Positions 1 to 12,243 of a stretch of 64,000 nucleotides of DNA are shown piece by piece. The translations under genes and the position numbers were made by a program. How positions within the stretch are numbered: the first letter of the stretch is position 1; the number at the start of each line of letters is the position of its first letter. The notes beneath the pieces are model-generated. The model worked only from the letters and a program-made list of their open reading frames with translations, was not told the origin of the DNA and did not search any database. Origin of the DNA: Planoprotostelium fungivorum (lineage: Eukaryota; Evosea; Variosea; Cavosteliida; Cavosteliaceae); NCBI GenBank assembly GCA_003024175.1, contig MDYQ01000014.1, positions 1-64,000 of the forward strand, given 5' to 3'.

Positions 1-631
1 GAGACTTGAAATACATAGTGAGGATGGAGACCAGAGAGGTCTTTCCAGAATATGGTGGGCCTTCGATTAGGAGTACAGGTACTTGGGTCATACGTTGTTC
101 GATCTTCTTGCATGTATCTTCACGAAGATTAAGCAGGGGATCCATTTGTGATACTCCTTCTGAAAGCCATGTGTAGTTCTTTTCTAGCTTTCTACCTATT
201 GTTCAATCAGAGATACTCAAGCCACCTCAACCTATGCTATGAAGTCTATAGAATACTGTAAATATAGTATGAATATGGTACAAATACAAGAAGGAATAGA
301 ATGAATGTGTGTCAGATATTGTAGCCGCCGCCATGCAAGCTAGAGCCTGAGAGGCCTGTAGAGCCCCATAGAGGCCCTGGGGACACCGCGACGAGAATAA
401 AGAGAATAAAAAGAGAAATAAGAAGGGTCGACACTCACCGGCGGCTCCTTGGGCAGTCTGGGCGGAAGGAGGTGAGTATCTGGTCACCCTATTCTGTAGA
501 TCAGGCAGTAGAAGGATAGTGGCATACTGATCCTCTGTCTGGGTCCCAATGAATACATAGTATGTTTCTTTCTTCTCATCAGAGATTGGGAGATTAGAGA
601 CGGCTATTACCAGTTGAGCTCGAGAAGTCAT
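1..631 (-). CDS. P-loop NTPase, 5' part only (runs off left edge)
   Basis: The start codon is read at 631 on the minus strand. The first exon (about 437-631) encodes roughly 65 residues beginning MTSRAQLVIAVSNLP and ends at a good donor, G|GTGAGTGTC. A second coding block at 1 to about 205 reads VLLIEGPPYSGKTSLVSIL, a clear Walker A motif (GPPYSGKTS). The NTPase core therefore begins here and the rest lies outside the window. The 230 bp between the two blocks is longer than a usual intron of this genome. It may hold another small exon that I could not place in frame. The family is not identifiable from one motif; an AAA-type or other large NTPase is possible. That the two blocks belong to one gene is inferred from strand and order. 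Confidence 0.4.
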
Positions 632-942
632 CTACAGACATCATCAGAAATGCAGGATAACATGAACAATCTTGAGAAGTCGAGACCAAAAGCTTGGATT
701 GATCGTGATGAATCACCTTTAGATGGCTGGAGGTGGCGGTAAACGGCGAGGAGGTGATGTGCAGGTGATGTGGTCGCCCAAAAAGAAGGCGTCTGTTGGG
801 AGAGTATCGATGTTGCCTTCTGAAGCGCTAGCTGAGGTGTAGCAATATCCTTCAGAAGTCTACATTTGTGAAAACTCGAGGTTTGGCGGCGCTTTGTAGA
901 TTGCAGAACTGGTGAAGCTGCAAATCGGATCAACAGATCACC

Positions 943-1160
943 ATGTCCGCATCCGACGAACTTCACAAACTTCTCAACGAACCGACAAGATGGAGGAAGA
1001 TAATGTCGCTCCAATAACAAGGATTATATTACCACTATATTGTCTGAGGTTGTCGGAGATCATGCGTCTGTCTCGTCAAGAGAGGTGTCTATAGACCTCT
1101 CTGCCACCGGATGAAAACGCCAAAAGGATTATGACCTTGTACCCAACCTCCCGCAGGTGA
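943..1160 (+). pseudogene. Possible decayed or mis-spliced small coding region
   Basis: An ATG in CACCATGTCC context at 943 opens 24 codons starting MSASDELHKLLNEP. The sequence then continues in other frames as protein-like text: NNKDYITTILSEVVGDHA, then a stretch around ENAKRIMTLYPT that ends at a CGCAG|GTGAG donor near 1152. No GT-AG intron joins the first two pieces in frame by my reading. A frameshifted remnant or a small gene with unrecognised introns are both possible. No domain is recognised. Confidence 0.25.
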
Positions 1161-1345
1161 GATGTGACCGTATCCGGACATGGTGTACTCTAATGCGTCG
1201 CTCTGTCTCTCTACGGGCAGAAGAGACTCTGCAGCGGAGGATTCGATGTTGAGAGTGCGCACTACGCTGATGACGTCTCCTCCCTTTGGTGTAGAGAATT
1301 CGGATAGACTCTCTCCAAACTATTTTGTGTTACGATGGCTAACAT

Positions 1346-3850
1346 GATCATCATGTGAACATCTGATGCATCACGATAAGGTGTAAGTGGCTAACCAGTT
1401 ATAGAGAAAGAACGATCAGCATTCATCCGTGGATCTTGCTGTTCAAATCATTCTTGTCAATGATCCTGAGCTTGTAGGCAGGAGACCAAGGTGAGATATC
1501 CTCTCTTGTTCATTTGCTCATACCAGTTCAACTATCACGCTGTTACCTATTGTGAAAGAATTAGGAGATAGCCATGTGTGCATCACAGATGAACTGAGCT
1601 GATGGTCAACAATTGTTGAATGATTGTGATGACAGTAGATTGGTCTGGACAGAGATAGCAGATTGAGAGGACATGGAGGAGGGATAATGTACGCTGGAAA
1701 ATGCTATTGAGGGTGAGAGGTGGTGTTGTTGTTTGTCAAGAGAGGTGGTGATTGTCATCAGAAGATGAGCATTGACGACAATTGAAGATCACATTGAGTC
1801 CATCCTCTCCTTCTCCAATCGACTTGTGAGAACTACAAGCGAGAATCGTTCTAGATAAGGTGACGGTGATCTGTGGTGCCTTTCTCACTTTATAGATATA
1901 CGAGACAGAAGAGACGCTGAAGAAGCTTGCACTTGGGTACAAGTACCACTAATCTGTAATCACCTCAATCTCCATCACATCACATGATCTCACCTCCTAT
2001 AGTACATGTCCCTTCGCTTGCAACATCACCAACCCCAACGCTCGTCTCGGTGTAAGCCTTTCATCTCGACATCTCATCCTCATCTTAGATCTGATGTGAC
2101 CATGATGAACCAAGGCGTTCGATCCTGGAGACTGGAATAGCGAGGACCGCAACTGTGACAGCATAAGATAATTCCGGTTATATCTCCATTCCATCTTTCG
2201 CGGACGACGCTTAAGAAGGTAAGCTGTAGCTGACAACGACGTATGATTTATTCTGACGTGAATAAAAGGAGGAGAATTCATATTGTTACACGAATCCATC
2301 CATACATCGCGAATTCCGTCACGTCCATGATGTGAAAGTAGACGGCATCCTCTGAGACGTTCCTCAGATCTTGTGTCTACTTGTGGTTGAACTCTTATGT
2401 TCGATCTGATAAGTCTTCAAGCTCCAGATGCACCATTGTCTAGAGATCATTTTACATTCCTTCACTCGATATCACAAGTAAGCAATGGCTGGAGAGAACG
2501 AATCAGATGAGAAGAAACAATACAGAAGAAAGAAGGACGGTACCTGGCCGATCTCAAACATATTTACACACTCAGCATGCATTCGGATGGACTAGTCACT
2601 ACGTTGAAGATTGTGACGCCGCTGAACCAATCACCTGAAAGACGAAGAGACGCCTCCGTGACGAAATGGTCCCTCTTTGATTATCCTTCTCTCACCATGA
2701 AGACATAGAAGACCTCTCAAGGTAAGATTCACATCGATTTGATCTAAAAGGTGATGTGCAGTCGAGTGAAAGAGCTAAGCGTGAGTGATACGAAAGACCT
2801 GGGTTTCACTTCTGGTCCTCTTCTGTTGCAAGTGCAGCCACGAAAATGAAGAAACTACCCAACACTCGATGGAACAACATACCATATATCCAACGCGCAT
2901 CTCGTCCCCTTGAATACAATCTGGTTATTATTGAGAAGATTGAATGATGGAGTTGTCTTGACCAGAGAGAAGAGCTGCAAGACAAGGCGGTATCTGGAAT
3001 GTCAAGGATAACAGATAACTTCATCATCATGTGGGCTGAGAAATTCATCAATAAACGAGCTGAGGGTCACCACTGACCGAGCCGATCGAGTCATCATCGT
3101 GTGGCCCTACCGAGTCACTACTGTGCGGGGCGAGGGAACCATCATCACGTGAGCCAATTGAATCATCGCCATTTGGGTGGAAGTCAGCACTGGGCGAGCC
3201 AATCAAGTTACCATATTGTGGACTGATCGAGTTATTGCTGAGCAGGCTGAAGGAGCCATCGTCGTGTGGGCTGAGGGAGTCATGGCTGGACGAACTTATC
3301 AAGTCGTCATTGTGCGGGTTATGAGAGTCAGCTGAGAAGGTGTCTGGCTTTCTAGAGATCTCTACCTCTGCGGATTTCCTCCAGAAGATAATAGCACGTA
3401 TTAGATTCTTGGAGAAAATTGGCGGGAGTTTGAATTTGAGCTCCGACGGGATCAGTCCAAAATCACACCACACATGAGTTCTCAAGCCTTTGACTACTTT
3501 AAGGGACTGGAGAAGAGGAGCAAACCGTCTTCTCTTCCCATCGCTGCCTCGTTTGGTAGAAGTGGCAAAGTTCACAGTGAGAGTCCCGAAGGAAGCCCCA
3601 AGCACGACCATCCATCAAGAAGACTTGATCCCAACATATCCCCCAAAAATGTGACCATATTCGTCTTTCAAGTCTGATATGCATATCAGGTGGTCAACAA
3701 TCGCTTCAAGGAGAACAGAAATCCAAATATTGGCAATTCTCCTCAAAAAAGTATGAAGAGGAACACTCATAAATCCTCCGCAAGGTATTTTGACCGTGAT
3801 GAGGTGGGAATTGTACGTGCTCCCCACGTGATAACCCTTATTAGTCGGAG
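1346..3850. other. Stretch with no supportable gene
   Basis: I find no convincing exon series here on either strand. Open frames on the minus strand (1736-1942, 1997-2299, 2806-3051, 3048-3611, 3615-3875) lack recognisable domains and clear splice partners. A short plus-strand frame at 2485-2595 (MAGENESDEKKQ...) has a plausible start but only 36 codons. A degenerate minisatellite occupies about 3060-3330. Confidence 0.4.
3060..3330. repeat. Degenerate minisatellite
   Basis: Imperfect units of about 24-30 bp recur, built around GAGTCATCATCGTGTGGGC. The best copies are near 3088, 3140 and 3250, with decayed copies between them. On the minus strand the array reads as Ser/Asp/His-rich text (SPHDDGS-like), which I take as a by-product of the repeat rather than proof of coding. 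Confidence 0.55.
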
Positions 3851-4832
3851 ATGCTGGACGATGATCCCTCTTCACTCGAGACCGCTTTGTGCCTCAAAGT
3901 CTGCCAACTGGAAAGAAACTTGAACGATCGATCCAACCAATATAACACGAGACTCGAAGATCTCACGAGAAGCTGGGCTGAGTATAAGGTCTTATGGGAA
4001 GAAGAGAGTGAGGTTCGAATGGCCCTCGAAGAGCAGGTAGAGAAGGAGGATCTGTGAAATACTCATCCGAATAGGTACAGCAGCTTACTGCTCGTCTTCA
4101 CGATGTAACAGAAACAAGAAAGAGGAAGGACATTGAGGTACTATTTCAACCCACGATTGAGCTGAAGAATGACAGCATACCGAAGAGAACAATGTCTTGA
4201 AAGCTCGAATGACGACTTTGGAAGAACAGGTGAAGAGCTTTATGGAAAGGAGGACGTTGAAGCAGTCCGTTCGCTTCATATCTCCCGCCAGTACCCCCGT
4301 GGTGACCCCTTCTCTTGCAAGAAGAGTAGGTAAATCATGGTATTCTCACTTATGCCTCAACAGGAAGTGGACATCAGAGAATACCCTGCATCCGACAAAG
4401 CTATGATTCTCGCTGCATACGAGTACAAATCGCAGCACGAAGATGAGCTGAGCTTCGAAGAGGGGCAGGTGATGAAATTGATACGGAAGAATGACGGTGC
4501 CTGGTGGACTGTTGAGATCGATGGAAGGAGAGGAGATGTGAGGGCTTTTGCTTGCTGTGCGACTGACTGTATAGGTTCCATCCAACTACGTCAAGGATCT
4601 CGCACAGAGCAAGACGCTACAAGCGAAGGCTCTCTCTGACTTCACTGCTGAATCACCCTATGATATCGATTTGAAGAAAGGACAGGTGATCTCATACGAA
4701 ACAATTTAGAATGACCTAACAATTTTAAAACAGAGTGTCACGGTATATGATGTCGAGATGGATTGGTGGATAGGAGAGACTGATGAAGGAAGAATTGGTT
4801 CTTTTCCTTCCAACTTTGTGCAGCTTGTATGA
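3851..4832 (+). CDS. Coiled-coil adaptor with two C-terminal SH3 domains
   Basis: The start ATG at 3851 is fixed by an in-frame TAG three codons upstream. Six exons separated by 34-50 bp introns join cleanly. The N-terminal ~130 residues are charged and heptad-like (LEERNLN..., ALEEQ, LKARMTTLEEQV), predicting a coiled coil. A Ser/Pro/Thr linker follows. SH3-1 (about 4371-4600) shows ALYDY-like AAYEYKSQHEDELSFEEGQ, a WW pair in AWWTVEI and VPSNYV. SH3-2 (about 4600-4830) shows ALSDFTAESPYDIDLKKGQ, DWWIGE and FPSNFVQLV, and the protein ends on it. SH3 domains bind proline-rich partners, so this is probably a cytoskeletal or endocytic scaffold. Family assignment beyond coiled coil plus tandem SH3 is not possible by eye. 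Confidence 0.8.
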
Positions 4833-4843
4833 TTTAAATCAAC

Positions 4844-4849
4844 AATAAA
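4844..4849 (+). terminator. Polyadenylation signal
   Basis: AATAAA lies 12 bp after the stop codon of the SH3 gene, implying a very short 3' UTR. Confidence 0.5.
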
Positions 4850-5002
4850 AACTGAAAGCTGTTATTCGGTGTAGATTAAGTCACGTGAGGAGAAGAGAAG
4901 AATTTGTGAGGAAAGGCAAACTCGGGCCTTCCAATCTTTTTCAACATCCCAGAGACGAAGCACTACTCCTCCGCGCTTGTTACAGTTTCAATCTAGGTCA
5001 TC

Positions 5003-8000
5003 ATGGAAGGAACGCAGCATCGCCCGGGAAAGTTGAAGCAACAAAATAAACCACACAACAGCGGAAAGCATGCTACACGTGGTCAAGTTAAGAGAAAGGC
5101 TGATGGTGAATCGATTGAGATCTCATTCATGTTAAAGTTTCGAAGGTAAGTTGGGGGCATCTGCACCTCGTGCTTCTATCAAAGACAAGACATCAAATCG
5201 TGATGAGAGGAGAAACCAAGCTAAGCAGATCTCTACCAAAAAGAAGGAAGCGATACTACAAGCTAAGCGAACGACTCATCCACCGAAAGTAGTTGTGGGT
5301 TACTCTTTTTGAAGATCGTAACGATTTATGCAACAAAAGGGAATCATTTCTCTTAGTGAGCAAGTGGACATAGCAAAAGTGTATGATGCCCTCGTGAGCT
5401 CGACTGAGAATCCCAAGATCACATCACCATCTCAATCGACGATACAGTGAGAGCTACTCGGCACTATCTCATCACGTCTGACCGCCTTAGGGTCCCCAAC
5501 TGGAGAGAGAGAGTGACAGTGTTGAAAGCCGATATCAACGATATACACAGTGTGATGGATGTCACTAAATCCTCAGAACTCGTGCTTTTGGTAATCCCCA
5601 CTGGAGGCGTGGATCAGAACGGAGAGCAAGTGAGTCTAACTTCAACTTGAATATCAATCAAATGATTCACACAAGCTAATTTGAGACAGACGATCAGCGT
5701 TGTGAAGGCTCAAGGAATGCCAACAGTCATCGTGATCATCCAAGGATTAGAGAGCATCCCTCAAAAACAAAAGAAGGATATCAAGCAAAACTTGACAAAA
5801 TACGTAGAGAACAAATTTCCACAGGAGCCAAAGGTGTTGAGTATGGACACAGAACAGGTGGAGAGAATGACCATGTGTGTACTGAATCAAGTAGGAGGTC
5901 ACACAAGTGATGAGATTCATCTGTAGCTCAGCAGCCAGAAAAGTGCAATGGAGAGAGAGAAGACCATACGTACTCTCTGATGATGTCAACTACTCTCCCT
6001 CATCTTCCGATCCCTCTCGTGGCTCCCTCCTCCTTTCTGGTTACATCAGAGGTTTCTATTTCTTCTCCTCTCATCATTCACACTTGATAGGTAGAGACCT
6101 CAACGTAAACCATCTCATTCACCTCCCTGATCATGGTGATTTCCGTATCTCACAGGTGAACATCCGATGCATGATCATCTTATGTGGAGTGAACAAGAGA
6201 TGACACGATATAGGTGGAAGTGAAGAGAGATCCAAATGTGTTGAACCGACACGAAAAGACGATGGAGATGGAGGAGGTGTTGAGCGTGGTCAAGCCTGAG
6301 ATAGAGAAGCAAGAAACGCTGGAGACGGAGAACGTCCCCGACTACTCCAATAATGAACAGACTTGGCCCACAGAGGAGGAGATCAAGAGAGCCGAAGGTA
6401 GTTTGGGTGTGATGACTGCAACTGATCGAATGTAGAGGCGAGAAGAAAGACCAAGAGAGTACCCAGAGGAACATCGGCTTATCAGGTGCAGATCGATAGA
6501 TAACGTTATGAACCAACGCAATTCCATGGATCAATTCTGGTAGAATAGAACCACTCTAATGAATACAGGCATCATGGATCATTGAATCAGACGGGGAAGG
6601 AGAGGAAGAGGGAGAAGAAGAGGGAGAAGAGGAAGAGAAGTACAACGAAGAGGAGGACATGGAGGAAGAGGGCAAAGAGGAGGTGAGGGAGGAGTGAGAG
6701 GGGAGACTGAGAGGGTGTAGATTGTGGATCCCGCGGAGGAAGTGAGATCGGACATAGAGGAAGAGGAGGAAGAAGAGATGGAGGAGATATCCATGAACGA
6801 AGAGAAAGAAATCAAGAGATCGGATGAGAACTTTGATGAGAAGGAGATGGAAGATCTCATCAACTCTGAGACCAGGTGATTGCAGTGGACTCTGTGCATC
6901 CATTTGATTGATATCCTATACATCCATTTGATTGATATCTATGCATCCGTCTGACAGAGCTGAAGGTCCAAAAAGTTTGAGAGATCTGCGGACGACCTTG
7001 AGTTCCCCGATGAGGTTGATGTCCCATTCGATACACCAGGAAGAGTGAGATTCCAGAAGTACAGAGGCCTCAAGTCCATGAGGACCTCCCCATGGGATCC
7101 CAAGGAGAACCTACCCCTCGATTACGCTCGCATCTTTCAGTTCCAGAATTTCGCGCGGACGAGAAAGAGAGTCCTGAACCAGGAAGGTCACGTGAAGGTG
7201 AGGGGATGCTATGGACACCAGCTGAACATATCAGGTTGGACAATATGTCACCATACACATCGCTGATGTGCCTCTCTCCGTGTTGGAACACTATCAGAAG
7301 GGATCCTCGTTGATTGCAGCTGGCTTATTGCAATACGAGAACAAGGTCTCAGTTCTCAACTTCAACGTCTATAAGCACCATTCGTACATCGAACCTGTGC
7401 AATCAAAAGTGAGGATTGATTGCCCGTGACACTAAGAATGTCCGCTGAAGAGGTGCAGGAGCCCCTGGTCTTCCATTGTGGATTCAGGAGATACCTTAAT
7501 TTCCCTCTCTTCTCAGAGAACTCGATGAGATCAGACAAACACAAGTACGAGAAGTTCTTACAGTCAGGGCGCAACTCCACAGCGACGATCTATGGACCGA
7601 TCACCTTCCCCACTGTTCCTCTCCTCATCACGAAACCAGGCACGAATCAACTGGTTGCCACAGGATCCCTCACTTCAGGTGAAGTTGGCTGTATACCACC
7701 AGCTGACAGAACCAGTGAACCCTGACCGCATCGTACTGAAGAGAATCATTCTGACGGGATATCCTCTCAAGGTTCACAAGAAATCGGCTGTCATCCGAGA
7801 CATGTTCTACAACCACCAAGACATTGCCTGGTTCAAGCCAGTCGAGCTGTGGACGAAATACGGACGTACTGGTCACATCAAAGAATCGTTAGGTATGTCC
7901 TCTCTGTCATCGTCTCTTTTCCTTTGTCGGTTGGATTGAACGAACAAAGGTACACACGGACTGATGAAGTGCGTGTTTGACACCCCCATACAACAACACG

Positions 8001-8436
8001 ATATCGTCTGCTTGACGCTCTATAAGCGCGTTTATCCCATTTGGATCAGTGACTTGGGGAATAGACCCGAGGCAAAACCGTCCGAGAAGAAGAGAATTGC
8101 CAGGTTGAAGGAAGGCTTCAACGGACAGGTGCACAAAGAGGATCTGGCTCCTCTTCCCCTTCCGAAGAACATCGAGAAGCGTATCGAGGCTCAGAGGATC
8201 AAAGCTCTCCAGTGAGTCTACTCTCTAGAAAGAAACTGAAAGGGAACAGGAAGAAGGAGAAGTCGAACATCAAGCCAGTGCATAGAAACGGAGTGCGCAT
8301 ATTGGATAGACTTCCTGTCTACGATGATATGCTAGACGACGACACCTACGATTACTCTGCCATGAATCGAATGGACGATGAATCAGAGGACGAGGACAAT
8401 CAGTTCCAGGACGATGACATGGACGCCCTTGATTGA
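5003..8436 (+). CDS. TSR1: Pre-rRNA-processing / 40S maturation factor TSR1
   Basis: TSR1 is a GTPase-like factor that binds late pre-40S particles and is needed for 18S rRNA maturation. The N-terminus ([18 protein letters not shown]) matches the basic TSR1 start. The AARP2CN-type region follows, with conserved blocks [14 protein letters not shown] and [18 protein letters not shown] Glu-rich acidic segment lies at about 6590-6850. The C-terminal domain contains [20 protein letters not shown] near 7050, [12 protein letters not shown] near 7470 and [20 protein letters not shown] near 7830. All of these are diagnostic. A dozen or more short introns interrupt it. Animal TSR1 ends soon after the YKRV-P-W motif (here about 8035). 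This protein runs on about 115 residues with a Lys-rich then Asp/Glu-rich tail ending DDDMDALD. Exon joins near 5400-5450 are approximate. Confidence 0.9.
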
Positions 8437-8799
8437 GAATCAAGTCTCAAGACCACAGACTATAAAGTGCCAGTGCTTCCAGCTGTCTGTCTTTCGTCTG
8501 TGTCACATTCCGCTGTCACACTTCTACTCCTCGTCAGCGCTTGTGGGGTGCATGTATTGTATCGCACACAAATCTGACACGAAGGTGGCTTGGCGTTCGG
8601 GAAGTACTGCTGCAAGTTAACATGGACATGAAGTGAAGATATGGATTGGATCACCTTTCTTTCATATTGTTCTGAGACCTTACGTCAGAAACAATTCAAC
8701 GACCTGTTTGCCATTCTCTTGACCTGCAACAGCTGCAGGTCTGTACCACCCCCAAGTCTTCCGTTTGTACACTAAGCTTTGTCGAAAATTCCTCACCGG
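8437..8799. other. Intergenic/promoter region before the GH16 gene
   Basis: No coding content was seen. It holds a palindrome ACCTGCA-acagc-TGCAGGT at 8722-8740, about 60 bp before the next start codon. Confidence 0.4.
8722..8740. promoter_or_regulatory. Inverted repeat upstream of the glucanase gene
   Basis: Perfect 7-bp arms (ACCTGCA/TGCAGGT) around a 5-bp spacer with a central CAGCTG. Its position suggests a dimeric transcription-factor site. Function is inferred from position only. Confidence 0.3.
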
Positions 8800-11700
8800 A
8801 TGTTCAACTTGAACAAATTTTGCCTTATCCTCGCCGCCATCTGCCTAGCAGCTGGGGAAGATTATCAGCTAGTATGGTCTGATGAATTTGACGGTACCTC
8901 TCTAGACTTGAACAAATGGCAATACGTGAGTTCCAATTGCAGCTCTCTTCGGTTGGCTGAAAGATCATCTACAGGAAGTCAACTGCGATGGAGGCGGCAA
9001 CAATGAGCTCCAGTGTTATACCAATAGTTCCACCAACCTTAAAATTCAAGATGGTAATCTCATAATTACGGCCGTGCCCCAACAGTACCGAAACAAGCAA
9101 TACACCAGCAGTCGTATCAATACAGCCAATACTGCTGCGTGGAAGTATGGACGTTTTGAGATGAACGCCAAACTGCCTAAGGGGATCTACCTTTGGCCTG
9201 CCTTCTGTGAGTGTTCTTTGGGTTCCTTCCTTCGATCTGCGATTGAAGAAGCGTAGGGATGATGCCTAGAGACAGTGTATATGGTAGCTGGGCTGATTCT
9301 GGAGAGGTTAGTCTTTTATGCTCTAAGATCAGTGCACCATCGACGGAGTACTCTCTGTACGCATCACTTAAGTGACACAGATCGATATCCTGGAATTTCG
9401 TAGTGGTTGGAATGATCAACATGAGTCCAATCTCCATTTTGGAGGACAGTGGCCAAAGAACACGCACATTGGAACAGGCTCCGTCACTGCTCCCTTCGAT
9501 CTCTCTGCCGACTATCACGTCTATTCTCTCCTCTGGACACCCACCCGCATGCAGTTCGCCATCGACGATCAGGTCCACTGGAACGTTTCTCTGGACCAGA
9601 GCTTCAACAATCCCAATGGACAGAGTTTCCCTTACACACAGAATGGGCAGCCCTTTGACCAGTACTTCTACTTTGTACTCAACTTGGCTGTCGGAGGAAA
9701 TTTCTTTGGCAGCAACGCCAGCTCTCTCACCTCCGCTCAAGCCAGCGCTTGGACTGCTCCCTCTCTACTGGTGGACTACATTCGAGTCTATCAACTCAAC
9801 TCTGTGGTGTCCTCTCCCACTCCTGGTCCTCAGACCCCCACAGCCTCTCCCTCTGAATGTGCTGCCATGTATTCCTCTCTCCTCTGTCGCACCACTTCAC
9901 AGAATTCATCTCTCCTCAGTGATTCCGCTCTCGACAATGCCCTGGGTTACGTCTGTGCCTATTACCCTCAATACTGCTCCGATATCTTGAACGGAAATTA
10001 TTACAGCTCTTGCAATAAGGCCCAAAGAGTCTCCTACGCCATGAACCAGTATTATTCTGTACAAGGACCCAGTGCCTCAGCTTGCTATTTCTCTGGTCTT
10101 GGACAACTCAATAACTCCTTTTCCTCAACTTCTGCTCCACCTGCTACAACCACCTCTTCTCTCTGTTCATCGATGTTTGCCTCTCTGCAATGCCGCACAT
10201 ATACAGAGGATCCATCTCAGATCAGTCCTGACGCTGTTTACGGAGCATATGGGTACATCTGCAGCTCATTCCCTCAGTTCTGCAGTGGTACAAACGACGG
10301 AGAGACATATGGAACTTGCAACATTGCAGAGAGGACGTCTTATGCAATGAATCAGTATTTTGGCGTCTATGGACCAGACCCCAACTCCTGCTCGTTTGGG
10401 GGCATTGGAGTCGTCACTGTATCAACAACATCAAGTGCATCAACAAGTACATCTGCTTCAGTGCAGCCCACTCCATCCACTTCAGTCGCTTTAGCTGATG
10501 CATCCACGTGCTCTAGTATGTACAATTCTCTGCAGTGCCACACAGCTTCACAGGATCCCAGCAATTTGAACATGGATTCTGTCTACGGTGCTCTCGGATG
10601 GCTGTGCGGAGCATATCCACAGTACTGTACTGAGATCCAGTCTGGTGCTTTCTATTCCTCCTGTAATGCAGCACAGCAGGCTTCCTATGCCATCAATGGT
10701 TATTACTTGACTTATGGTCCCTCTGCTGACTCTTGTTCTTTTGGAGGTGATCATCCATTGCTCTCCTTTCCTGATCTCTGTAGGCATCGGATATCTCAAT
10801 GTACCCACCTCCTCTGTCGTGTCCACATCAACTGTTTCAAACCCAAATCCTACCACCACTACCTCCTCTCTCTGCTCATCGATGTTTGCCTCTCTGCAAT
10901 GCCGCACATATACAGAGGATCCATCTCAGATCAGTCCTGACGCTGTTTACGGAGCATATGGGTACATCTGCAGCTCATTCCCTCAGTTCTGCAGTGGTAC
11001 AAACGACGGAGAGACATATGGAACTTGCAACATTGCAGAGAGGACGTCTTATGCAATGAATCAGTACTTTGCAACATACGGGCCTGATCCAAACTCTTGC
11101 TCCTTTGGAGGCATTGGTGTGGTCGTAGCCGCTCCGACTTCATCGACGACTTTGGTCACGTCCTCATCCCTTTCGTCAGACGGGGAAGTCTATACAAGCA
11201 CATCTGTCAGTACCAGCACACCTATTACTTCCAGCTCTACCTTCAATACTGTTGCTCCAACTACATCTATCGTCAGTACCTCAACGGTCACTACATCTTC
11301 CACCACAAGACCCTCCACCACATCCACTACATCAGCCTCTTTACTCACTTCTTCCTCCAGCCGATCCAGTTCATCCAGCTCCATTAGCAGATCCAGTACA
11401 TCCGCCAGCAGATCCAGCACATTTAGCTCCACTAGCAGATCCAATACATCCACCAGCCGGACTACGGTTGTCACCACCACACCAGCAACTACAAGCAGCT
11501 GCATCGATGTACAGCAGACGAAAACAGCCTCGTGGAGAGAGGGAAACCGTCAAGTGTTTCAATACGAAGTGACCGTGAAGAACTCCGCCTCCGTCAGCGT
11601 AGAGATCCTCCTCATGGCTCCTTCAGCCCAGTCAGACAAGATCAGACAGATATGGAACCTCGAACAGAACGGCACCAAGTCCTCTCAGAGTCACTGGCTC

Positions 11701-12138
11701 CTCCCTCAGTGGCAGCACGGTATCAACCCGCACTCCTCCTTCACCTTTGGGTACATCTCCTTGGACAGCTCCGTCTCCTTTGTATCCTCTCCCTTCACCC
11801 AGTGCTTGGCTTTGCCTCCCTCCCCTCCCTCCTCCTCCGTCTGTGGCCTATACACCAACCAGACTCTGATATCGTCGTGGTACCAAGGCTCCACAAAGAT
11901 CGTTCAATACGAAGTGAAGCTGACCAACGAGGGAACAGTCAGCCGCCAACCCTATTTCACCACCGTAGACGAGTCTAAGATCCTCAGCATTTGGGGTCTG
12001 ACCGATGTGGGAGTGAACAGCTGGTCCCTGCCTGATTACAATAAGAAGATCGATGGAAAGAGTACATACACTTGGGGTTACATAGCCTCAGCTGATCAGA
12101 TCCTCTTCTCGGTCAACAAGTCCAAGTCCAATTGCTGA
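8800..12138 (+). CDS. Secreted GH16 beta-glucanase with four X8 (CBM43-like) and two CBM49 domains
   Basis: The ATG at 8800 opens a signal peptide (MFNLNKFCLILAAICLAAG). The GH16 domain (about 8865-9800) has DEFDGTSLDLNKWQY at its start, the W-ADSGEIDILEF catalytic core containing the E-x-D-x-x-E nucleophile/acid-base motif split by an intron after GE (9306), and the closing VDYIRVYQLN. Four Cys-rich repeats follow (about 9855-10120, 10150-10425, 10505-10790, 10865-11120). Each has CSSMYNSLQC-, ALGYVCAYYPQYC-, SCN-AQ-SYAMNQYY- and SC-FGGIG-like blocks as in X8/CBM43 modules, which bind beta-1,3-glucan. A Ser/Thr-rich linker (11130-11490) precedes two CBM49-type cellulose-binding domains (W-GSTKIVQYEVKLTN pattern; about 11495-11805 and 11835-12135). 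A 37-bp intron lies at 10747-10783. The protein probably remodels beta-glucan in the cyst, spore or stalk wall while anchored to glucan and cellulose. Confidence 0.88.
10167..10357 (+). repeat. Internal direct repeat, copy 1 (X8 module 2)
   Basis: These 191 bp are identical, as far as I can read, to 10876-11066 within the same gene. Flanking bases differ at once on both sides. Confidence 0.75.
10876..11066 (+). repeat. Internal direct repeat, copy 2 (X8 module 4)
   Basis: Identical partner of 10167-10357 at an offset of 709 bp. The other two X8 modules are much more diverged in DNA, so this pair was made or homogenised recently. Confidence 0.75.
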
Positions 12139-12243
12139 AGTTGTGGCCTGACGATAAACTCTTAGTCCTAGTCTGTTTCTTCGTACAAAGTGAACAAGAC
12201 AAAATTCTTCGACAACACACAAGCCCCTAAACGTCTCGGGCTT

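Noticed and set aside
2485-2595. Small plus-strand frame MAGENESDEKKQ...
   Set aside because: Plausible start context but only 36 codons, no second exon found and no known motif.
3048-3875. Minus-strand open frames of 187 and 86 codons
   Set aside because: The longer one is largely the translation of a degenerate minisatellite; the shorter overlaps the start of the SH3 gene. No domain and no clean splice partner.
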